A stretch of 64,000 nt of DNA from Erysipelotrichaceae bacterium (lineage in GTDB: Bacteria > Bacillota_I > Bacilli_A > Erysipelotrichales > Erysipelotrichaceae): contig JAISTR010000003.1 in assembly GCA_031272515.1 (NCBI GenBank), forward strand, positions 1 to 64,000. The letters are read 5' to 3'. Shown here in pieces: positions 42,416-50,110 of the stretch. The position numbers were made by a program, and so were the translations under genes. Within the stretch, counting starts at the first letter, position 1, and every line of letters begins with the position of its first letter. The notes under the pieces are model-generated. The model was not told the DNA's origin. It searched no databases and saw only the letters and a program-made list of their open reading frames with translations.

Positions 42416-43525
42416 ATGGATAAAGCAAAAGTCTACTACACGAACCTGCGTACGGTAATGGGCGACAGCCTGATTGAAAAACTGGAGCGCCTGGTGAAGA
42501 AGGCGGGCATGATGAACATCGACTTCAATCAGAAGTACACGGTCATCAAGGTCCACTTCGGGGAACCGGGCAACCTGTCTTATCTGCGTCCCAACTTTGC
42601 GCACCGGATTGTGGATTTAATCAAAAAAGCAGGAGGGAAGGTATACCTGAGCGACTGCAATACCCTCTATGTCGGCCGCAGGGCCAATGGCCTGGATCAT
42701 CTGGAGGCTGCCTATGAGAACGGCTACAATCCCTTTCAAACCGGCTGTCACATCATCATTGGGGATGGGGTCAAGGGCTTGGATGAAACTTTGGTGCCGA
42801 TTGATGGCAAACATGTGAAAGAGGCAAAAATCGGCAAAGCGATCATGGAAGCGGATAACTTCATCTCCCTGACCCACTTCAAGGGCCATGAAGCCACCGG
42901 TTTTGGCGGAGCCCTCAAAAACATCGGCATGGGCTGCGGTTCAAGGGCAGGCAAGATGGAGCAGCACTACAGCGGCAAGCCCAAGGTCAATGTCAGCAAG
43001 TGCAAAAAGTGTCATGCCTGCATCAAAAACTGTGCCCATGGCGCAATTTCCTTTGGGGAGGATGGCATTGCCCAAATCGACATCAACAAGTGCGTCGGTT
43101 GCGGGCGCTGCATCGGCTCCTGCAACTTCCATGCGATCTCCCCGCGCCAGGGTTCTGCCAATGACCTGTTGAATGAGAAGATTGCGGAATATGCCTGGGC
43201 TGTGGTCAAGGACCGTCCCAACTTCCATATTTCGATTGTCATCGACATTTCCCCGAACTGCGACTGCCATGATGAAAACGATCTGCAGATTGTGCCCAAT
43301 GTCGGGATGTTCGCGTCCTTTGATCCGGTTGCTCTGGATGTTGCCTGTGCGGATGCCATCAACCGCATGCCGGTGATTCCCGGTTCCTGGATGGATGATG
43401 TCGACAAGAGTCACCACGACCATTTCATCGATGCCCACCCGGATACCAACTGGAAGACCTGTGTTGCCCATGCGAAGGAGATTGGTCTGGGTAATGACGA
43501 ATACGAATTGATTGAAGTAAAATAG
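42416..43525 (+). CDS. DUF362 protein with two 4Fe-4S clusters
   Basis: A 369-residue protein: residues 1-185 form a DUF362 domain (VIKVHFGEPGN at the front), followed by a bacterial ferredoxin module with two clusters (CKKCHACIKNC and CVGCGRCIGSC, residues about 198-240), then the rest of DUF362. These iron-sulfur proteins occur in many anaerobes and their reaction is unknown. GGAGGA site present. It is a single gene with no obvious partner. The two-cluster module suggests electron transfer. Confidence 0.88.
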   Translation: MDKAKVYYTNLRTVMGDSLIEKLERLVKKAGMMNIDFNQKYTVIKVHFGEPGNLSYLRPNFAHRIVDLIKKAGGKVYLSDCNTLYVGRRANGLDHLEAAYENGYNPFQTGCHIIIGDGVKGLDETLVPIDGKHVKEAKIGKAIMEADNFISLTHFKGHEATGFGGALKNIGMGCGSRAGKMEQHYSGKPKVNVSKCKKCHACIKNCAHGAISFGEDGIAQIDINKCVGCGRCIGSCNFHAISPRQGSANDLLNEKIAEYAWAVVKDRPNFHISIVIDISPNCDCHDENDLQIVPNVGMFASFDPVALDVACADAINRMPVIPGSWMDDVDKSHHDHFIDAHPDTNWKTCVAHAKEIGLGNDEYELIEVK

Positions 43526-43607
43526 CAGCCTGTACAAAACACACAAATCCTTGACAATTCTTGGCGATGCCGCATGATAGAATGGCCTTGTATCGAAGGA
43601 GTTTGGT

Positions 43608-44330
43608 ATGGATTCTATCTTTTCAAAGACCCCGGTCGGAATTCCCCTTGTGGAATTCTCGCCATTGCATCTCACGGTATTAGCCTTGTTTGTTTCGTTT
43701 TTGATTGTTACCATCGTCTTCAAAAAGCGGATTCAGGCGAATCCGTTTTTGTGTAAACGGCTGCCCCTGTATCTGGGCTTTGGCTGTTGGGCTTTTGAAC
43801 TGGTTTTTCATGTTTGGTCCTGGTACTGGAGTTTGGACTTCATTGAAACTTTGATTCCTTTGCAGCTTTGTTCGATCTCCCTATTGATGACCATTTGGCT
43901 GGTACTAAGCGACAGCCCCAAGGTCTTTCAGTTCTACTACTTCTTTTCCTGGGGAGCAGTGCTGGCTTTGTTATTTCCCAGCATTTCCTATTCGTTTCCC
44001 CATGTGCGCTTTCTTGGCTACTTCTATTGCCACAGCTATATCGTCTGGCTCAATGTCTATTATCTTTGTGTGCGTCAGTTTAAGATTGAAACCACCGCTT
44101 TCAGAAATCTGGTGATAGTGATGATTCCGCTGGCAGTTGCGGTGCGCTGGATTGATCTGACTTTCCACTATGACTACATGTTTTTAAGCGGTCCCTCCGC
44201 TACAGAATCACCTTTGAACTTTCTGGGTGACGGCATGGAGTATTTTTTCAAGCTTTTGGGATTGGCCCTGGCGGGCTTCTATCTGCTCTATCTTTTGGCC
44301 CCCAAACAAAGGAAAACGGGGTCTTTATGA
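43608..44330 (+). CDS. YwaF/TIGR02206-like membrane protein
   Basis: A 240-residue integral membrane protein with about seven hydrophobic segments. The IPLQLCSISLLM and GAVLALLFPSISYSFPH blocks resemble the YwaF (TIGR02206) family of unknown function. A consensus-like TTGACA precedes it at 43552, and an AAGGAG site lies before the ATG. It is a single gene. Confidence 0.75.
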   Translation: MDSIFSKTPVGIPLVEFSPLHLTVLALFVSFLIVTIVFKKRIQANPFLCKRLPLYLGFGCWAFELVFHVWSWYWSLDFIETLIPLQLCSISLLMTIWLVLSDSPKVFQFYYFFSWGAVLALLFPSISYSFPHVRFLGYFYCHSYIVWLNVYYLCVRQFKIETTAFRNLVIVMIPLAVAVRWIDLTFHYDYMFLSGPSATESPLNFLGDGMEYFFKLLGLALAGFYLLYLLAPKQRKTGSL

Positions 44331-44431
44331 GGCCTTAACAGATTTATGAAAATCTTAAGGAATTGCTAAGAGTTTCGAAAGTTTTGCTTGCTACAATCAT
44401 CTTGTCTTGATAGAAGACAGGAGTGATGTGA

Positions 44432-44635
44432 ATGAACCAGTTTCAAGTACTGACAATTGCAGGATGTCTGCTAAGAGAGAGGGCAGCATCAGACATGACT
44501 CAGGTATTCGCCAAATGGGTGAGTACAGCTCAGTCAAGTTTTACAAAAGATTTTGACTGGGGTTGGATACTGGTGGGAATTGGCATCATCACCATCCTTT
44601 ACCAAGTCAAAAAAAACAGGGATAGTAAGCAATGA
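44432..44635 (+). CDS. Small single-span membrane protein
   Basis: A 67-residue protein with one membrane helix (about residues 44-60) and a basic C-terminal tail. The start has an AGGAGTG site, and an extended -10 (TGC-TACAAT, about 44390) and a strong terminator frame the gene, so it is a monocistronic unit. No family is recognised. Such small membrane proteins are sometimes toxins or regulators, but nothing here proves it. Confidence 0.55.
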   Translation: MNQFQVLTIAGCLLRERAASDMTQVFAKWVSTAQSSFTKDFDWGWILVGIGIITILYQVKKNRDSKQ

Positions 44636-44670
44636 GAAAAGGCCGCACAGGCGAATGATCACCATAATTT

Positions 44671-44697
44671 AAAACCGCCATTGTGCGGTTTTTTCTT
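44671..44697 (+). terminator. Terminator after the small membrane gene
   Basis: AAAACCGC (44671-44678), GCGGTTTT (44685-44692) and a T-run. CCGCACA at 44643-44649 can pair instead with TGTGCGG at 44682-44688, an alternative fold. Confidence 0.82.
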
Positions 44698-44871
44698 TGT
44701 CACAAAAGAAAAAACCCTGAATTTAGGCTGGTGATTGGTGTCGAGACCGCGTTTTGGTAGCCAAACCACCGTAGTTTTTGGTAAACTGGAGAAGTAGGTT
44801 TATGATAGAAGGGTTTAGGGTGGATGGATGATTCCCATTAATATAAAGGCGATGGGGGGGCCGGAGTGTTT

Positions 44872-45378
44872 ATGAGCGCGAAGATCCCCCACAACGAGTG
44901 CTATACCTATTTTGCCATCGATGGCAATTTTGATCCCGAGCTGATTACCAAGCGGCTGGGGCTTAGGCCTTCCTATACCCATCGCATCGGCGATCAGGAT
45001 ACCAGGCTGGGCAATGAGTATATCTGGCCGGTTTGGCAGTATGGCATGTACCGGAAATATGACAACTGCATCAACAACATGCTGATGAAGACCATTGAGG
45101 ACCTGCTTCCCAAGGTCGAGCTTTTACAAAGCCTCAAAGCGGAATTTGACTTGAAGTATTTTTTACGGGTGGTTTTGACGGTATACCCCTATAATGTCTC
45201 CCCTGATTTATCCCCGGGGGCAGAGGTCATTTCCTTCCTCTACCATACCGGCACCCAGTTTAGCGTCGACCATTATTGCCAGGACCCCTTTGAAGTCAAG
45301 CGGGAGGGCAATGGCATGGAGGAAATCTGGGAAGCCTTGAAGATGCACAACAAGGCAAATCAGAAAAACAACAGTTAA
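44872..45378 (+). CDS. DUF4279 domain protein
   Basis: A 168-residue soluble protein resembling DUF4279: the front part reads CYTYFAIDGNFDPELITKRLG and the middle has a WPVWQYGM segment, followed by strand-rich parts. DUF4279 proteins are often found near toxin-immunity loci, but no toxin is nearby here. The ATG at 44872 is chosen over the GTG six bases upstream because of GGAG spacing. Region 44700-44860 upstream has palindromic sequence (GTTTTGGTAGCCAAAC) of unknown meaning. Confidence 0.75.
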   Translation: MSAKIPHNECYTYFAIDGNFDPELITKRLGLRPSYTHRIGDQDTRLGNEYIWPVWQYGMYRKYDNCINNMLMKTIEDLLPKVELLQSLKAEFDLKYFLRVVLTVYPYNVSPDLSPGAEVISFLYHTGTQFSVDHYCQDPFEVKREGNGMEEIWEALKMHNKANQKNNS

Positions 45379-45408
45379 AACAAGAGACCCTATAGTCTCT
45401 TGTTTTTG
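45377..45408. terminator. Bidirectional terminator
   Basis: AACAAGAGAC (45379-45388) with GTCTCTTGTT (45395-45404), A-run on one side and T-run on the other, between convergent genes. Confidence 0.88.
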
Positions 45409-45410
45409 TC

Positions 45411-45956
45411 TTAGTGGAAGGATTCCCCGTAGGTTTTTCCGGCTTGAATCAAGGCTTCCAGCATGTATTCCCTGCTGAAGCGGGTGACGGGCAGGCGTTC
45501 CACCGGCACCATTTCAAAGTGCTTGAGTGTGACCTCCAGCTTCTGTAAGCACGGGATGGCACCGTTGCCGGAGCCGCCGGCACAGGCTACCAGCATGCAG
45601 GTCTTGTCTTTGAGCCAGTGGTTGTGACGGGTTTCGCACCTTCTTAAGCGGTCCAGGAAAGCCTTGAAGTTTTCCGTCAGATCATGCCAATACACGGCTG
45701 TCACAAACACAATGCCTTCACTCTCTGCCAGTTGTTGGTAGATGGCTGTAAAATCATCTTTGAGAATGCACTCGCCTTTAGAGCGGCATTGGCCCCAGCC
45801 ATCGCCGCAGATCTTGCAAAGCTGGATGTTCTTCTCGCAAAGGTCCACCAGGACTGCCTCTTTGCCGCTGGCCACAATGCCGCTTTGTACCCGCTTGGCG
45901 GCAGTTTCGGTTAAGCCATCGGTGTTGGGACTGCCAAATAGAATGGTTATGCTCAT
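45411..45956 (-). CDS. NAD(P)H-dependent flavin oxidoreductase (flavodoxin-like)
   Basis: A 181-residue flavodoxin-fold enzyme. The N-terminal LFGSPNTDGLTETAAKR loop binds FMN phosphate, and FVTAVYWHDLTENFKAFLDRL is the second FMN loop. A CKICGDGWGQCRSKGEC segment (residues about 48-65) adds four Cys, as in iron-sulfur-flavoprotein relatives, but without their usual spacing being certain. Electron donor NAD(P)H is typical. It has a GGGGTG site and extended -10 TGC-TACAAT upstream. Confidence 0.85.
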   Translation of the reverse strand: MSITILFGSPNTDGLTETAAKRVQSGIVASGKEAVLVDLCEKNIQLCKICGDGWGQCRSKGECILKDDFTAIYQQLAESEGIVFVTAVYWHDLTENFKAFLDRLRRCETRHNHWLKDKTCMLVACAGGSGNGAIPCLQKLEVTLKHFEMVPVERLPVTRFSREYMLEALIQAGKTYGESFH

Positions 45957-46061
45957 TTTGTCTCACCCCTTTTGACTTTCATTGTAGCATGATTGATTTG
46001 GCAGTAAACGGCAGAAACCCAAACAAGCAACAGGTTGCATATATGGGATTGGTGCGGATTG

Positions 46062-46070
46062 TGCTAAGAT
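46062..46070 (+). promoter_or_regulatory. Extended -10 element before the glycerate kinase gene
   Basis: TGC-TAAGAT ends ten bases before ATG 46081, leaving almost no leader, and no ribosome site is visible. No -35 at 17 bases. Confidence 0.4.
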
Positions 46071-46080
46071 AATGATAACT

Positions 46081-47316
46081 ATGAACCAGCTTCACCAGGA
46101 TGCGGTTTTGATTTACCAGGCGGCGATTGCTGAAAACCTGCCGGACAAGGCAGTGTCTGAATACTTGCGGACACATGCATTTTCAGAGCGGCTTTTTCTG
46201 TTGGCCATCGGCAAGGCTGCCTGGCGGATGGCCAGGGCAGCCTATGAGGTTTTGGGCAAGCAGATTTATAAAGGCATGGTCATCACCAAGTATGGCCATA
46301 ATGAAGGAGCGATTGAACACTGCACCATCTTTGAAGCGGGTCATCCGATTAGTGACCAGGCCTCAATCAATGCCACAACCGCGGCCATCCAGCTCTTAAA
46401 TGAAACAGAAGATGGGGACCGGGTGCTCTTTCTTATCTCCGGCGGCGGGTCCGCCCTTTATGAAGCGCCCATCCCCGGATGCACATTAAAGGACTTGCAG
46501 GAGGTTCAAAGACAGCTGATTGCCAGCGGTGCCGATATCACAGAGATCAATGCAATCCGCAAGCGGCTTTCCTTGGTCAAAGGCGGAAAGTCAGCCGCGC
46601 TTTGTGCGCCTGCCAGGGTCACAGCTTTGGTTTTGTCGGATGTCGTCGGAAACCCTTTGGATGTCATCGCTTCCGGGCCTCTAACTGCTGATTTGACCAC
46701 TGAGGCAAAGGTAAAGGCGATTCTAAAGAAATATCCTATTGTACTCAAGGAAGAATTGCGTGAACAATTATTTCAGCCGCAGCCGCCAATTATCACAGAG
46801 GTCGACACCCATATCATCGGCGATTTAAACAAGCTTCTAAAGAGTGCCGCCAGTAAGGCAAAAGCGCTTGGTTATCAAACAAATTGGATTCAAGAACCAC
46901 TCATTGGGGATGTAAGTGAAGCAACTGAACACATTTGGTCCCACTATCAACCGCAAGATAAACCGACGGCCTGGCTGTTTGGCGGTGAGCCAACAGTGGT
47001 AATAAAAGGTCAGGGCAAGGGCGGCCGCAATCAGGAGCTGGCCTTGCGCATGGCTTTCAGACTGGCTGCCTGTAAAGAACCTTTGTTGTTTTTCTCCATC
47101 GGCTCGGATGGCACCGATGGGCCCACCGATGCGGCCGGAGGCTATGTTACCAGTCAAACCATCGAGAAATTAAAACAGCATGGCATCGATGTGGATGCCA
47201 TGCTGCAAGACAATGATTCCTATACGGCTTTAAAAGCAATTGATCAACTGATCATCACGGGCCCCACCGGCACCAATGTCAATGACCTAATGTGCCTGCT
47301 GCAAGGGAGGCGTTGA
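46081..47316 (+). CDS. Glycerate 2-kinase (MOFRL/DUF4147 family)
   Basis: Cytoplasmic enzyme (411 residues) phosphorylating D-glycerate to 2-phosphoglycerate. Family blocks are LLAIGKAAWRMARAA near the front, FLISGGGSALYEAP (nucleotide or substrate loop), VLSDVVGNPLDVIASGP in the middle and the C-terminal MOFRL domain with GKGGRNQELALR and GSDGTDGPTDAAGG. The start is uncertain: ATG 46081 or 46072, both without a ribosome site. Its end overlaps the convergent MBL gene by 38 bases. Confidence 0.9.
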   Translation: MNQLHQDAVLIYQAAIAENLPDKAVSEYLRTHAFSERLFLLAIGKAAWRMARAAYEVLGKQIYKGMVITKYGHNEGAIEHCTIFEAGHPISDQASINATTAAIQLLNETEDGDRVLFLISGGGSALYEAPIPGCTLKDLQEVQRQLIASGADITEINAIRKRLSLVKGGKSAALCAPARVTALVLSDVVGNPLDVIASGPLTADLTTEAKVKAILKKYPIVLKEELREQLFQPQPPIITEVDTHIIGDLNKLLKSAASKAKALGYQTNWIQEPLIGDVSEATEHIWSHYQPQDKPTAWLFGGEPTVVIKGQGKGGRNQELALRMAFRLAACKEPLLFFSIGSDGTDGPTDAAGGYVTSQTIEKLKQHGIDVDAMLQDNDSYTALKAIDQLIITGPTGTNVNDLMCLLQGRR

Positions 47317-48013
47317 TCAAAGCCTGCAGCTGCGGATGGATATCGCCTTTGACGATGCCGCCATGGGCAGTGATGACGATTTCAATGGGGTAGTCCAAAA
47401 GCTTGGCCAAAGACTGATAGGCCAATGGTTTATCGGCGGTATAGACGGGATTGGGTCCGGTCAGTTTTTTATTGGCAGCACCCAGAGCATCCCCGGCCAC
47501 CAGGATTTGCTCGCTCGGGTGATAGAGGCAGATATGACCGGCCGTATGGCCAGGGGTGGCGATGACTTTCAAGCCTTCGATGACCTGTCCGTCCTGCAAT
47601 AATTCATCCACGGGGACCTTGATTTCCTCATAGGTCTCCTTGAGCATCGCCAACCGTTCCTCCTCCACACTTGAGAGGTGGGGGCGGTTTGCCAAAGCGG
47701 CAATCTTCTCCGGGATCAGGGTGCCATTAATATAGGGCGCTTCCGCTTCAAAACAGCAGATTTTAGCACCGGTTTTCTGGCGCAGGGCTTTGGCATTACC
47801 GATATGATCGTGGTCCTGATGGGTCAGGATAATGGTTTTGAGATCCTGCAGGGAGAAGCCTTCGTATTCAATTGCTTCCTGAATTTGGGGCAGCTGGCCA
47901 GCATAGCCGGTATCCACCAGAATCAGGTGATCCTCATAATAAAAAAGTGCGAGATGAATATAGAGGCCATCATCGCCAATTTTCAAGTCAAAACAGTGAT
48001 CGGAAAGTTTCAT
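47279..48013 (-). CDS. MBL-fold metallo-hydrolase (glyoxalase II-like)
   Basis: A 244-residue cytoplasmic hydrolase of the metallo-beta-lactamase fold. The metal site THQDHDHIG, the TPGHTAGHICLY segment, GDALGA and the final TAHGG are visible, a complete set of ligands. The form is that of glyoxalase II-like or general thioester/lactone hydrolases. It is not closely related to the two paralogues at the left end. The ATG at 48013 has a GGGGGG site; a longer frame begins upstream without one. The tail-to-tail overlap with the kinase gene is 38 bases. Confidence 0.85.
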   Translation of the reverse strand: MKLSDHCFDLKIGDDGLYIHLALFYYEDHLILVDTGYAGQLPQIQEAIEYEGFSLQDLKTIILTHQDHDHIGNAKALRQKTGAKICCFEAEAPYINGTLIPEKIAALANRPHLSSVEEERLAMLKETYEEIKVPVDELLQDGQVIEGLKVIATPGHTAGHICLYHPSEQILVAGDALGAANKKLTGPNPVYTADKPLAYQSLAKLLDYPIEIVITAHGGIVKGDIHPQLQALINASLAAGTLGH

Positions 48014-48196
48014 ATTGCCCCCCTGTAGTAGTTTCATTATAGCAAGATTGAATCTTGATAAGTCTGAGAGAATGATGAAAAAAGATGTGAAGGGACAAGG
48101 CAGGGAAAAAATACCAAAATGGCCTTAAGAAACGGGGAAAGCACAGAAATGTGAGCGCTGTTATGCCGTTTTCTTTTAAATTGCATTAGAATAGGG

Positions 48197-48589
48197 ATGG
48201 ATTATTTCACCCATCACAAAGAAACGCTTCACAAAACCATGGACAAAACGAAACAAATAAACACCTACCGCCAATTTCACGGACAGCTGCTGATCAGTGA
48301 CATTGGCAAAGAACTGCGCCGGATTGCGAAAATCGAACGGGGCACCTTTAAGATTTTGACCGGCTATGGCGCCAGTACCGGGGTTTCGCAATCCAAGCAG
48401 GCAGCCTTGAAGTCTTTGGCAAACATGAAGCGGGAAGGGCTGATTGCCGGATATCTGCCTGGCGATATCCGCAATCAGGCGTTAAGCATCTCCTCGCCGT
48501 TCTATGACACAAAATCCAAATACTGGCCGCAGATTAAAACAGATCCGGACTATGGCAACCGGGGAATCATCTTTGTATTTGTGAAGTGA
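48197..48589 (+). CDS. Hypothetical protein, weakly Smr-like
   Basis: A 130-residue basic protein. Residues about 52-100 (FKILTGYGASTGVSQSKQAALKSL) have the look of an Smr-type nucleic-acid domain, where a G-x-G loop follows a strand, but the match is weak and the family's His motif is absent. A TAGAAT -10-like element directly before the ATG leaves no leader or ribosome site, so a later start (ATG 48239) is possible. A terminator follows at 48677-48719. Function unknown. Confidence 0.5.
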   Translation: MDYFTHHKETLHKTMDKTKQINTYRQFHGQLLISDIGKELRRIAKIERGTFKILTGYGASTGVSQSKQAALKSLANMKREGLIAGYLPGDIRNQALSISSPFYDTKSKYWPQIKTDPDYGNRGIIFVFVK

Positions 48590-48676
48590 TGCCCTTTTTT
48601 TAAAGCTTTGATAATCGCGGTTTTACAGGCAAAATGGTTTGGTTGACCCCTTCTATATGACAAGAGTGCAGAGATT

Positions 48677-48719
48677 TCATGAATTATCGCATCTTTTAAG
48701 GCAATTCATGATTTTTTTT
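48677..48719 (+). terminator. Terminator after the Smr-like gene
   Basis: TCATGAATT (48677-48685) with AATTCATGA (48703-48711), then eight Ts. Confidence 0.75.
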
Positions 48720-48766
48720 GCGGCTCTTCCGGTATACTAAAGGGTAGTGAAAGGGAGAGAAAAGCT

Positions 48767-49588
48767 ATGACATTTACCACGCGGGCATTGGGGGATGGCG
48801 ACCGTCAGGAAGCGGTGCGGGTGGAGGAAGCCGCAGCACCGGGGTATCCGTATCTCAATGATGCCTGGGATTATTTTTTAAGACAAACCGAAGGTGATTT
48901 GACCGGAGTATTCCTGGATGAAAAACTGGTGGGAGTTGGCAAGCTGACCCGCCTGTTTCATGATTATGGCTGGCTGGAGACCCTCCGGGTTGACCCCCAA
49001 TATCAGGGCCAGGGAGCAGGGAAGGCAATCTATGCAGCCTATCTGAAAGAAGCCAGTGAGCGAGGGTTGCGCGCTTTGGGCATGTATACCGGATCCAAGA
49101 ATGTCATCAGCCGCCATTTGGCTGAGAAAAACGGCCTGGCCTTGGCCGGGACCTTTGATGAGTATGTATTGCCCGCAAAGGATGTAATCCCGCATCATCA
49201 TTTTCAACAGGTGGAAGTGGCTCAGGCGGAAGCAATCCTGAGTCCGCATTATAAAGACATGGGGGGTTTTGTATCCCTTAACCAAACCTATTACCCGGCC
49301 AAGGAAGGACTGGGGGCATGCATGGCGGCCAACGGCTGGCTGTATCAAAGCGACAAGGGCGATTTAATCATCGTCGGTGCCCGCTTTCAGCCGGAGCGCG
49401 GCCTTCATGTCGCCTTTGTGTCAAATGACACCAAGAGCGCCATCGACTTTGCGCTCTCTTTAGCCAAAGCGAAGGGCAGCGTCAACCTGCAGGCGATGCG
49501 GGTCGAAGGCCGCGATTGCGGTGATTTACTGGATTGCGGCTTTGAAAAATCACCCCGTCAGCTCATTACCCTGTGGGGCGCTGTTTGA
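48767..49588 (+). CDS. GNAT family N-acetyltransferase
   Basis: A 273-residue protein whose first 150 residues are a GNAT domain; the acetyl-CoA loop is LRVDPQYQGQGAGKAIYAAY. A C-terminal part (about 160-273) of alpha/beta type follows, so it is a two-domain GNAT. The substrate is unknown. TATACT promoter and a GGGAGAG site lie upstream. It is a single gene. Confidence 0.85.
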   Translation: MTFTTRALGDGDRQEAVRVEEAAAPGYPYLNDAWDYFLRQTEGDLTGVFLDEKLVGVGKLTRLFHDYGWLETLRVDPQYQGQGAGKAIYAAYLKEASERGLRALGMYTGSKNVISRHLAEKNGLALAGTFDEYVLPAKDVIPHHHFQQVEVAQAEAILSPHYKDMGGFVSLNQTYYPAKEGLGACMAANGWLYQSDKGDLIIVGARFQPERGLHVAFVSNDTKSAIDFALSLAKAKGSVNLQAMRVEGRDCGDLLDCGFEKSPRQLITLWGAV

Positions 49589-49685
49589 AGCTATAAAAAT
49601 CACAAAAAAATTCGACAATGCTGAACAAATTCACTCATAGAATCCGTCAAAAAGATGGTATGATAGAGGAGGATTAAAAAGAGAT

Positions 49686-50045
49686 ATGGCTAAAACACTC
49701 TATACTTATGCCGGCGCAATCCTCAAAGACGCCGCTGAACCAAAACAGGTTACCGCCATTTTTACGGTCAACAGCACCAATCCTGACCGTATTCATTTAA
49801 CGCATGTGCATCTGGGTGTCTTGCGCAACAAGATGATCGAAGGCTATCCCGATTTGATCCGTTTTTCTGAGCTCGACAAGATTGAACTTTGCCCGGATAA
49901 CGGCTTCAACGATGGGAAACATGTTGCCTTTCGCTTCAAGAGCGGCGACAATCTGATTTACTATTTCAAGCGGGCTGCCAAGGCCAAACAGGCGGTGGCT
50001 AAACTCAATGAACTCAAGGCAGCCAGCGACGCCAAAGGCATCTAA
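49686..50045 (+). CDS. Hypothetical protein, PH-like
   Basis: A 119-residue soluble protein of mixed alpha and beta content. The centre reads like a small beta barrel (KIELCPDN, HVAFRFKSGDNLIYYFK) with a Lys/Ala-rich C-terminal helix, which resembles a bacterial PH-type domain, but this is a guess. Promoter TATGAT at about 49658 and GAGGAGGA site are clear, and a terminator follows, so the gene is real. It is not recognised. Confidence 0.6.
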   Translation: MAKTLYTYAGAILKDAAEPKQVTAIFTVNSTNPDRIHLTHVHLGVLRNKMIEGYPDLIRFSELDKIELCPDNGFNDGKHVAFRFKSGDNLIYYFKRAAKAKQAVAKLNELKAASDAKGI

Positions 50046-50071
50046 CAGAGCAAACAATGCTCTGTTTTTTT
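50044..50071 (+). terminator. Terminator after the PH-like gene
   Basis: AACAGAGCA (50044-50052), TGCTCTGTT (50058-50066), then Ts. Confidence 0.88.
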
Positions 50072-50102
50072 AAACAAAAGCCATCCGTTTAAGGATGGCT
50101 TT
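50071..50102 (-). terminator. Terminator after nrdJ
   Basis: AAAGCCATCC (50077-50086) with GGATGGCTTT (50093-50102); the T-tract is on the minus strand. Confidence 0.85.
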
Positions 50103-50110
50103 GACATTTT

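Noticed and set aside
44643-44692. Riboswitch-like alternative folding after the small membrane gene
   Set aside because: Alternative pairing exists but there is no downstream gene in the transcript to regulate; a plain terminator explains it.
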